Source: Anaerolineae bacterium (GTDB lineage: Bacteria; Chloroflexota; Anaerolineae; JACIWR01). From it: a stretch of DNA of 14,012 nucleotides. Location: assembly GCA_021162125.1 (NCBI GenBank), contig JAGGZG010000338.1, positions 1 through 14,012 of the forward strand, given 5' to 3'. The notes beneath the pieces were generated by a model that ran no database searches, had not been told where the DNA came from, and saw only the letters and a list, made by a program, of their open reading frames with translations. Below are positions 1 to 6,600 of this stretch, piece by piece; within the stretch, counting starts at the first letter, position 1, and each line of letters starts with the position of its first letter. The position numbers and the translations under genes were made by a program.

Positions 1-478
1 CCTCGAACTCTACGCCGAAGACACAATCGCCAGAGGCGCAGAGCGCGGGTACGTCTGCCCAGTGGAGCACCTGATTGCCCGCCAGTTCCAGCCGCTCGTA
101 CCCGGCAGGATAGGCCCGCACGAACTTGACGGCGGAGGTTCCCCGCCCATCCCATTCACGGGGCATAGGCAGCCACAGATGATCCACCAGCCGCTCCTGG
201 CGATAGACCGTTGGCCGCTCGATCTCGTAACGCATCCGGTAACGGCGCACGGGCACCGGCGTCGCCGTTGGCGTGCTGGTCGGTGTCGGCGTCGCGGTCG
301 GCGTGGGCGTAGGGGTGTAGGTCGGCGTCGCTGTCGGCGATGGAGTTGGCGATGGAGTTGGTGAAGGTGACGGCGTCGGTGTGCTAGTGGGCGTCGGCGT
401 CGCGCCAGATAGCGCTGGCATACACCCGCTCATCGCCATTATCACCAGGATCAACAGAATACTCAACCACTTGCTCAT
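1..478 (-). CDS. Thr-Pro-rich lipoprotein, N-terminal part (cut by window edge)
   Basis: The frame stays open from an ATG at 476-478 to the window edge, giving 159 residues with no stop. Residues 1-18 are a short charged start followed by a hydrophobic stretch. They end in MSGC with Cys19, which fits a lipoprotein signal peptide with a slightly non-standard lipobox (Met at -3). Residues 27-76 are a low-complexity Thr/Pro/Ser linker of the kind common in exported Chloroflexota proteins. A folded domain starts near residue 78 (RRYRMRYEIE, then LWLPMPREWD). It recalls the beta-rich N-terminal region found before transglutaminase-like domains, but the catalytic part would lie outside the window, so this is a weak guess. 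A purine-rich GGAAGAGAG precedes the ATG. The protein is probably anchored outside the membrane. It is separated from the hydrolase upstream by a perfect palindrome. Confidence 0.75.
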   Translation of the reverse strand, partial: MSKWLSILLILVIMAMSGCMPALSGATPTPTSTPTPSPSPTPSPTPSPTATPTYTPTPTPTATPTPTSTPTATPVPVRRYRMRYEIERPTVYRQERLVDHLWLPMPREWDGRGTSAVKFVRAYPAGYERLELAGNQVLHWADVPALCASGDCVFGVEFE

Positions 479-493
479 GTGTCTCTCTTCCCC

Positions 494-526
494 AACCTCC
501 CGCAGGTTTAGAACCTGCGGGAGGTT
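494..526. repeat. perfect 15-bp palindromic repeat at the 3' end of the hydrolase gene
   Basis: Arms 494-508 and 512-526 are perfectly complementary around a 3-nt loop (TAG). The hydrolase stop codon (TAA on the minus strand) spans the loop and the end of one arm, so the last residues, SRRF, are encoded by the repeat. No T-tract follows on the minus strand, so it is not a classical intrinsic terminator, although a 15-bp stem could still stabilise the mRNA 3' end. It looks like a REP-type element. Confidence 0.85.
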
Positions 527-1353
527 TGTCTCGCCAGCCAATCTCTCACAAAGGCCAACACCTGTTCCTTCTCCGGCTCGTTGAAAATCTCGTGGTACAA
601 ACCATCCCACAATTTGAGCGTCTTGTCGCTGGACGAGATGGCCTCGTACAGCTCCTGGCTACCGGCGGGATCGGCCAGCTTGTCAGCGGTGCCGTGCATA
701 ATGAGCGCGGGACAAGTGATCGTGTGTGCCTCGCGCATCACCCAGCGGGCGGTTTTGAGCATCTCCGCCCCGACGCGCGCGGGCACCTTGCCCCGGTAGT
801 TCAACGGGTCACTGTCGTAGCGGGCCACCACCTGGGGGTCGCGTGAAATGGCCGCTGCCTCCAGTTGGGTGACACCCATTCTCGGAAGCAGGGCAGAGAT
901 AACCCCGCTCATCGCCCGCAACAGGGGCGACACGTCCTCGCCCACCCTCACCCCTGCGCCGGAGAGTACCAAGCCATCCACTTTGCCGGGATGCCGAATG
1001 GCATACGCTGCTGCCAGCAGTCCCCCCATGCTGTGACCGACAAGGAAAACTGTGCGTCCGGGTGCGCGCTGACGCACCAGGCCGAAAAACGTGTCCAGGT
1101 CATCCACCAGAAACTGGAAGCGCTCGAAATATCCCCGCCGGCCCGCCGATTGACCGTGGCCCCGGTGGTCGAGGGCGTACACCGCGTAGCCCTCGTTCAC
1201 GAAGTAATCAGCCACGTGCGCGTAGCGACCACTGTGCTCGGCATATCCGTGGACGAGCACCAACACGGCCTGGGGATCACCCTCCGGCTCCCATCCCCGA
1301 TAGTGGATGACAGAATCGTTAAACCCTCTGAAAGTGCCCTCAATATTGCTCAT
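508..1353 (-). CDS. alpha/beta hydrolase, monoacylglycerol lipase / lysophospholipase type
   Basis: This 281-residue protein belongs to the serine-aminopeptidase-like / Hydrolase_4 group of alpha/beta hydrolases, which cleave monoacylglycerols, lysophospholipids or related esters. Visible signatures are HGYAEHSGRY (residues 35-44, oxyanion-hole loop), DHRGHGQS (62-69) and the nucleophile elbow GHSMGG with Ser108. The probable acid is Asp224 in GTADKLADP and the probable base is His254 in GLYHEIFNE, which completes a catalytic triad. Length and motif order match the bacterial monoacylglycerol lipase family. There is no signal peptide, so it is likely cytoplasmic. The ATG at 1351-1353 gives the standard N-terminus, with purine-rich AGGGGG and GGAG upstream. 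It lies 83 bp downstream of the HdrD-like gene, across a palindromic repeat, and may not belong to that operon. The substrate is not determinable from sequence. Confidence 0.93.
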   Translation of the reverse strand: MSNIEGTFRGFNDSVIHYRGWEPEGDPQAVLVLVHGYAEHSGRYAHVADYFVNEGYAVYALDHRGHGQSAGRRGYFERFQFLVDDLDTFFGLVRQRAPGRTVFLVGHSMGGLLAAAYAIRHPGKVDGLVLSGAGVRVGEDVSPLLRAMSGVISALLPRMGVTQLEAAAISRDPQVVARYDSDPLNYRGKVPARVGAEMLKTARWVMREAHTITCPALIMHGTADKLADPAGSQELYEAISSSDKTLKLWDGLYHEIFNEPEKEQVLAFVRDWLARQTSRRF

Positions 1354-1393
1354 TCTCCGTTTGCCCCCTGATTCTTAGAAAGCCTCGCTGGCC

Positions 1394-1439
1394 AGGTAGC
1401 AAACCCGGCCTACGCTAGTCGGGTAACCAACCCGATCTA
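1394..1439. repeat. palindromic repeat between the HdrD-like gene and the hydrolase
   Basis: The element contains TCGGGT (1419-1424) pairing with ACCCGA (1430-1435), and GTAG (1397-1400) pairing with CTAC (1410-1413). On the minus strand it begins GTAGATCGGGTTGG, much like the GTAGGACGGGTTG element found inside the HdrA-like gene at 6752-6805, so the two probably belong to one family. The TAG stop of the HdrD-like gene (1437-1439) lies in its first bases. Confidence 0.6.
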
Positions 1440-2570
1440 CGTCAGCGCATCCGCCACCAGGGTGACCAGGTCACGCACCGGCATTGCAATCTCCGCGCCC
1501 AACCTCGAATCGTCCATCGCGCACAGGAAGTGAATCTGGCACTTGGCGCAGGCCGTGACCAGCACCTCCGCGCCCGTGGCCCGCGCCTCGCGCAAGCGCT
1601 CCACCTGGATGGCCTTGCTCGTCGCGCCGCAGTTCGTCCACCCGCTGGTGCCACAGCAGGTGGCTTCTTTCCCCGCGTGTGCCATCTCGACTATTTCGAT
1701 GCCCAGCGTACGCATCACCTGGCGTGGTGCGTCGTACACGCCCAGGTAACGCCCCAGCCGGCACGGGTCCTGGTAAGTGACGGATTTCAATGCACAATTC
1801 ACAATTGGCAATTCACAATCGGCCATCAGCTCCGAGATATGTACTATCTCCATGCCGGTATCGCCCACGTAAGCAGGATAGTCCACCTTGAGCGTGTAAG
1901 CGCACTCCGGGCAGGCAGTGACGAGGCGCTTTGCCCCGGTCGCCCGCAACAACTCCAGATTCAGTTCGGCCAGACGGCGGAAAGTCTCGACGTCGCCCTG
2001 CCACAGCAGGTCGTGCCCGCAGCAGCGCTCATCGGCCAGGACGATGGGCACGATGCCCAGCGCATTGAGCACCCGCACCGTGCTGCGGGCAATCTCCACG
2101 CCCTGGAAGCCCTGTTTGCGGAAAAGTACGTCGTAGTACGGCAGGCAGCCCACCCAGTACACCGTGTCCGAATCAGCGGACACCTCAAGCTCCTCCGTCA
2201 GCCAGTCCACCCGGTTCTGCTCCAGCGCCGGATCGGTCATCATCCGCATCCAGGTACAGATGGTATCGCCATGAGTGCACGTGCCCTCGTGCCCAGCATC
2301 CCGTGCCAAAACGCGCAGATCACGGGTGAACTCGGAATAGTACACGTCCGAGGGGCAGATTTCGCTGCATCGCCGGCAGGTGAGGCATGCCCACATCAAA
2401 GGACTTTCTAGCAGCGCCTTTCCGTGCCCGCCGATGACTTCTTCCACAATCCGGCGCGGTGAAAAAGTGCTGTCCCGCCGCGCCACCGGGCACGTCGCCG
2501 TGCACTTGCCGCATTCCAGGCAGTAGTAGGCTCGATTATCGAGGATGGCTCGTCTGATGGAGTCCTGCAA
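1437..2570 (-). CDS. HdrD-type FeS protein: HdrC-like ferredoxin domain fused to HdrB-like CCG domains
   Basis: This 377-residue protein starts with two [4Fe-4S] motifs, CLECGKCTATCP (Cys17, 20, 23, 27) and CLTCRRCSEICP (Cys62, 65, 68, 72), as in HdrC. Two cysteine-rich CCG domains follow, as in HdrB/HdrD. The first has Cys142, CCG at 183-185 and CPEC at 220-223. The second has Cys270, CCG at 305-307 and CAKC at 341-344. In heterodisulfide reductases such CCG domains hold non-cubane FeS clusters that reduce a disulfide. In bacteria the true acceptor is usually unknown. The gene starts with TTG at 2568-2570, supported by GAGGAG 8 nt upstream and an in-frame TGA just before it. It is the last cistron of the Hdr module, 614 bp after the MvhD-like gene because repeats intervene. 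Residues 250-260 are encoded by a short AATTGTGAATTG-type repeat. Confidence 0.88.
   Translation of the reverse strand: MQDSIRRAILDNRAYYCLECGKCTATCPVARRDSTFSPRRIVEEVIGGHGKALLESPLMWACLTCRRCSEICPSDVYYSEFTRDLRVLARDAGHEGTCTHGDTICTWMRMMTDPALEQNRVDWLTEELEVSADSDTVYWVGCLPYYDVLFRKQGFQGVEIARSTVRVLNALGIVPIVLADERCCGHDLLWQGDVETFRRLAELNLELLRATGAKRLVTACPECAYTLKVDYPAYVGDTGMEIVHISELMADCELPIVNCALKSVTYQDPCRLGRYLGVYDAPRQVMRTLGIEIVEMAHAGKEATCCGTSGWTNCGATSKAIQVERLREARATGAEVLVTACAKCQIHFLCAMDDSRLGAEIAMPVRDLVTLVADALT
1791..1824. repeat. AATTGTG-type short repeat inside the HdrD-like gene
   Basis: The DNA reads CACAATTCACAATT, then GG, then CAATTCACAATC: a degenerate repeat of the octamer CAATTCAC. It stands out from the G+C-rich coding sequence around it. 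It is in frame and encodes about residues 250-260 (ADCELPIVNCA), between the two CCG domains, where an added linker would be tolerated. Confidence 0.7.
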
Positions 2571-2578
2571 CGTTTGGT

Positions 2579-2584
2579 CTCCTC
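2579..2584 (-). promoter_or_regulatory. ribosome binding site that fixes the TTG start of the HdrD-like gene
   Basis: GAGGAG on the minus strand lies 8 nt before TTG (2568-2570). An in-frame TGA overlaps this site, and the next Met is at residue 59, beyond the first FeS motif, so TTG is the only sensible start. The 201-bp repeat begins only 5 bp upstream of this site. Confidence 0.75.
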
Positions 2585-2588
2585 ATTG

Positions 2589-2789
2589 TCAGTACTCGAG
2601 AAAAGTCGGTGCTGCTGCCGCGTCGCCTGGACGTGAACGTCCAGGCTGAGCAGGCGAAGAGTGCTGAAGCACCCTTCGCCGATGTGGACGGCGGCTCCGA
2701 GATCACCACAGCCTGCTTCAGCAGGCTTCTGCTGCTGAGCCTGGCGCTTCAGCGCCGGGCGGAGGGCGGATTTCTCAACTGCTGAGTAT
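2589..2789. repeat. 201-bp structured repeat, copy 1
   Basis: It matches 2961-3161 at 197 of 201 positions (differences at 2681, 2701, 2702 and 2783). It contains four successive palindromes: GCCTGGACGT/ACGTCCAGGC (2625-2646), a long hairpin at 2653-2680 with GGCGAAG/CTTCGCC and GTGCT/AGCAC, AGCCTGCT/AGCAGGCT (2710-2727), and GGCGCT/AGCGCC (2743-2756). All four have a two-base centre, GA or TC. No transposase or convincing coding frame is present. It sits directly before the ribosome binding site of the HdrD-like gene and would be transcribed in its leader. Confidence 0.95.
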
Positions 2790-2791
2790 CA

Positions 2792-2938
2792 GTGTTGGTG
2801 CCCCTCGTCCGCCCCGCCGAGCGCTAAACCGCCCGGCTACGAGGTGGGAAGCCCCCTTCGGGGGCTCCAGAGGCCCGGAGGGCCTTGCATCTCGTAGCCC
2901 GAACGTTCCACGTCCGGGCGGGTCTGAGCGACCAACAC
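2792..2938. repeat. nested multi-arm palindromic spacer between the two 201-bp copies
   Basis: Concentric arms are visible: GTGTTGGT (2792-2799) with ACCAACAC (2931-2938), CCGCCCGG (2829-2836) with CCGGGCGG (2914-2921), and GCTACGAG (2837-2844) with CTCGTAGC (2891-2898). Inside are two small hairpins, AGCCCCC/GGGGGCT (2850-2866) and GGCCC/GGGCC (2872-2884). The layout is a stem closing a branched loop, as in a structured RNA or a foldable single-stranded mobile element. I recognise no known RNA family. It holds no gene. Confidence 0.75.
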
Positions 2939-2960
2939 GTTACCGGGGAACTACCGATTA

Positions 2961-3161
2961 TCAGTACTCGAGAAAAGTCGGTGCTGCTGCCGCGTCGCCT
3001 GGACGTGAACGTCCAGGCTGAGCAGGCGAAGAGTGCTGAAGCACCCTTCGCCAATGTGGACGGCGGCTCCGAAGTCACCACAGCCTGCTTCAGCAGGCTT
3101 CTGCTGCTGAGCCTGGCGCTTCAGCGCCGGGCGGAGGGCGGATTTCTCAACTGCCGAGTAT
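2961..3161. repeat. 201-bp structured repeat, copy 2
   Basis: This is a direct-orientation copy of 2589-2789 at an offset of 372 bp, carrying the same four palindromes. It ends 23 bp beyond the stop codon of the MvhD-like gene. The short stretch between them contains 8-bp units (GGAAGATT GGAAGGAT) resembling the tandem repeat found inside the HdrA-like gene at 6237-6270. Confidence 0.95.
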
Positions 3162-3184
3162 GGAAGATTGGAAGGATGGGCGGA

Positions 3185-3571
3185 TCACCCTGCTATCTGC
3201 CCCACGAACTCCGTTACCTTCTCTGCGAACGCCTTCCCATCGCCGGCCGCCAGCCAGTCCAGCCGCAGCCGCTCGTCGGCGATGCCCAACAGGTGCGCCA
3301 ATTCCTTCGCCTCGGCGAAGACTTCTTCCGCGCGGCGGTTGCCGAAGCCGTAGTGACACTCCCCCGGCGGGCAACCCAGCAGGAGCACGCCATCGGCCCC
3401 TTGTTCGAAGGCTTTCAGGATCAGTCCCGGATGCAGGCGGCCCAGGCACATCACCTTGACCGGATGCACGCCGGCCGGGTAACTCAAACCCTCGACGCCC
3501 GCCGCCTCCAGGCTGCTATAAGCGTTCCAGTTGCAGGTGAATACGATAATTCGTTCTTTGGATTCTCTCAT
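3185..3571 (-). CDS. MvhD/FlpD-family FeS electron-transfer protein
   Basis: This 128-residue protein matches the MvhD/FlpD family (F420-non-reducing hydrogenase delta subunit). In methanogens and many bacteria this family carries a [2Fe-2S] cluster and delivers electrons to HdrA. Visible features are the early Cys in FTCNW (Cys13), Cys42 in VMCLGRLHP, and LLGCPPGECHYGFGN, with two cysteines and the family's typical CPPGxCHY signature. Length is normal for a stand-alone MvhD. The ATG at 3569-3571 is chosen by homology. No good ribosome binding site is seen because the upstream DNA is an 8-bp tandem repeat. The gene follows the HdrA-like gene by 88 bp, so the partners are adjacent as expected. 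The electron donor usually paired with MvhD (a hydrogenase or formate dehydrogenase) is not in this window. Confidence 0.9.
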   Translation of the reverse strand: MRESKERIIVFTCNWNAYSSLEAAGVEGLSYPAGVHPVKVMCLGRLHPGLILKAFEQGADGVLLLGCPPGECHYGFGNRRAEEVFAEAKELAHLLGIADERLRLDWLAAGDGKAFAEKVTEFVGQIAG

Positions 3572-3574
3572 CGT

Positions 3575-3676
3575 TGCAAATCAGCAAATCGGCAAATCGG
3601 TAAATCAGCGGGTTAGCGTGCAGATCTAAATCCGTTTCATCCGCTAATCCGCTAACCTCTCATCCGCTAATCCGCT
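3575..3676. repeat. tandem 8-bp repeats between the HdrA-like and MvhD-like genes
   Basis: Positions 3577-3610 contain degenerate octamers (CAGCAAAT, CGGCAAAT, CGGTAAAT, CAGCGGGT). A 16-bp direct repeat, CATCCGCTAATCCGCT, occurs at 3638-3653 and again at 3661-3676. The stop codon of the HdrA-like gene (3660-3662) and its last residues, about QRISG, lie in the second copy. This repeat also occupies the place where the MvhD-like ribosome binding site would be expected. Confidence 0.75.
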
Positions 3677-6600
3677 GCCCCTCATCTGTTGACAGCATTG
3701 CCCTTAGCATAGCCTCAATTTGCGCATCCGTTGAGTAGCCGGCGGTGATCGCGCCCGACGGGCAATGCGCTGCACAGGTCCCGCATCCGGCGCAGGCTGC
3801 GGGATTGACCACGGCGTGCCACACTTCGGGCACTACCTGGCGCACGGCGATGGCCCCGAACTCACACAGCGACTCGCACGTGCCACACGCCCGGCAGCGC
3901 GCCGCGTCCACCTGGGCCACGTTGCCCTCGGCCACGCGCTGGCTACGCCCCAGTAGGGCCATCACCCGCGCCGCAGCCGCCGCACCAGCCGTCTCTGCTT
4001 CCAGCGTGGGCGGACAGGCGAACAGACCAGGCCGCCGGCTCACCAGCCCATCCTCCGGGAAAAGTCCCCCCAGGCCGAAAGCCCGCTCCCAGGCCGGCAT
4101 CTCAGCAGCATCCACAGGGGCGAGCACTATCATCCCGGCAGACACCGTGCGCGACGCGCCGTTGCGTCCCAGGGTCACGGTGTAGTCGCCCAATGAACCC
4201 CGCACCGAGACCGGTTGGCCCGCCTCGCGCACCACAGCCACGCCCTGGCGAGCGAGGAGTCCAGCGCAGGCTTCGGCGGCCTTGCCCCGCCCCCAGACCA
4301 GCACCGGCCCCTCCACGCGCCCCGCCGCGCGTTCGCGGGAGTCGGGCTGGCGCAGCTTGGCGACCGCCGCGGCGATCAAACGCTGCGCTTTGGCCGTGGC
4401 CCGCGCTGGGTCGGCAGCGTGCACCCAGGCGCACTGTTCGCGGACGTTCACGAACTCCAACCGCGCCGCGATTTGCAAGCCACCATCAGGCAGCACGCCA
4501 AGATTGGTCTTGCACCGCACCCGCTGCGAAGTGCAGCCATAGCACGCCTGATCCAGTGCGCAACACGAGCACGCCGCCACGACTACCCCATCCAGCTCAT
4601 GCGTACTCACCGCCGCCGCTATCGTCTCCGCGCCCTCCGTTTGACAGGCAAAATCGAGGGTCGCGGCATAAGCCACGCCTGGCCACCTGGCCGCCTGGGC
4701 CACCACAGCAGGCACGTCCACCACATTGGCGATCTCGTCACCGCACTTGCAGACGAAGACCCCAAGACGAGCCGCCAATGGCGAACGCTGAACGACGACC
4801 GGGACAGGAGTAGCCGCCAGGCCAACGCCCAGGTCGGCCATGACCTGCGCAGCAACCGCCGACGCGCCCACCACATCATCAGCCGCCACGCGATACACGT
4901 GATCTTCGCCACCGGTCACCTGTCCCTCACCCACGACGATGACGGCTCCCACGTCCAGAGCGACCGTCTCCCCGCGCATGGCATGGTCAATCGCCCGTGG
5001 CTGGCAGACCTTCTCACAGGCCAGGCACTCGGCGCAGGGGCCGCAGCTCAGACAGCGAGTGGCCTCGGCCACCGCCGTGGCCTCGTCGAAACCCAGCTCC
5101 ACCTCCGCGTATCCCTTGAGCCGCTCGGCCAGGGGGATAGCCGGCATCGGATGGCGTGGTTTGGGCACTTTCTCCTCCGGCAGGAGTTCGCGGCGAGCCA
5201 CCGGCACCTGGTGCGCATCCACCGCCAGTTCATCCTCTAGCTTGATCCCGCGCAGGTAGGCGTCAATGCCCCTCGCGGCCTGCTTGCCCGTGCCGATGGC
5301 GTCAATCACCGACAACGGCTGCCCGATGGCATCGCCCGCCGCGAACACTCCCGGCCGGCTGGTCATGTACGTCACCCGGTCCACGTTGAGATTGCCCTGG
5401 CGGGTGATAGCATACTCGCCCACCGCATCGCCCAGTAAATCCAGGTCGGGCTGCTGGCCGATGGCCGGCACCACCAGATCCACGTCCACGATGAACTCCG
5501 TGCCGGTGATGAGCATTGGCCGGCGGCGGCCGCTCTCATCGGGCTCGCCCAGCTTCATGCGCACGCATTCCAGGCCCACCACCCGCCCCCCCTCGCCTAT
5601 CACACGGATGGGCTGGGTAAGGAATTCAATGGGAATGCCTTCCCGTTCAGCGTCCTCAACCTCGTCGGGGATGGCCGGCATCTCGGCCCGCGAGCGACGA
5701 TAGAGCACACGCACATCGCGCACGCCCTGGCGCAGCAGGGAGCGGGCCACGTCCAGGGCCGTGTTCCCGCCGCCGATAACCGCCACGCGCCGCACGTGCG
5801 CAGGCAGGAGCTTCGCCAGCCGCCCCGGCCACTCGGAATCGGGCAATTGCTGCGCCAGGCTGATCGCCCGCAAGAGGTCAATCCCCTGCACCACGCCGGG
5901 CAGCTCTTCACCGGGAATGCCCATCGCGCGCGGTCGGTGCGCGCCGACACCCAAAAACGCCGCGTCGTACCCGGCCAGCAGCTCATCCACGCTGAGGTCG
6001 CCGTCCTTCCCGATGCGGGTATGGCAGCGAATCTCCACCCCCAACGCCCGGATGCGTTCCACCTCGCGGCGGATCACCTCGCGGGGCAGCCGGTAGGCCG
6101 GAATGCCCACGGCCATCATCCCGCCCACCACCGGCAGCGCCTCGAACACCGTCACCGCGTGACCACGCTTGGCCAGCTCGTAGGCCACGGTGAGGCCGGA
6201 GGGGCCGGCGCCGACGACGGCAACGCGCTTTCCTGTGGAAGGTTGGGAGGTTGGAAGATCGGAAGGATAGTCCCAGTCGGCGACGAAGCGCTTGAGGTTG
6301 CGGATGCTCACTGCCTGATCCACCTCGGCGCGGCGGCAGTTTGCCTCGCAGGGACGGTGGCATACCCGACCCAGGATGCCGGGAAAAGGCACTGCCTCGC
6401 AAATCAGGTCCAGGGCCTCGCGGTAGCGTCCGGCAGCGATGAGGGCCACGTAGCCCTGTACGTGGATGCCGCCCGGGCAGGCATCGCTACAGGGGGCGCG
6501 GCCCTGCTTATCAATCACATAAAAATTGGGTACCGAGACGCCGGGTAGCTTATGAATAGCGGTATGTCCCTGGCCCGGCACCACCACCGGGCAGACTTCC

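Noticed and set aside
2589..3161. Insertion sequence with terminal repeats
   Set aside because: The copies are direct, the intervening 171 bp cannot encode a transposase, and no target duplication is clear. Described only as a structured repeat.
2885..3616. Plus-strand 243-codon frame across repeat copy 2 and the MvhD-like gene
   Set aside because: It consists of the 201-bp repeat plus the antisense of a clear MvhD-family gene, with no recognisable domain.
4215..5240. Long plus-strand open frames opposite the HdrA-GltD gene (also at 1530-2411, 5796-6548 and 7591-8526)
   Set aside because: They are antisense to well-supported minus-strand enzymes, have Arg/His/Pro-rich low-quality translations and no family motifs. 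G+C-rich coding DNA commonly produces such frames.
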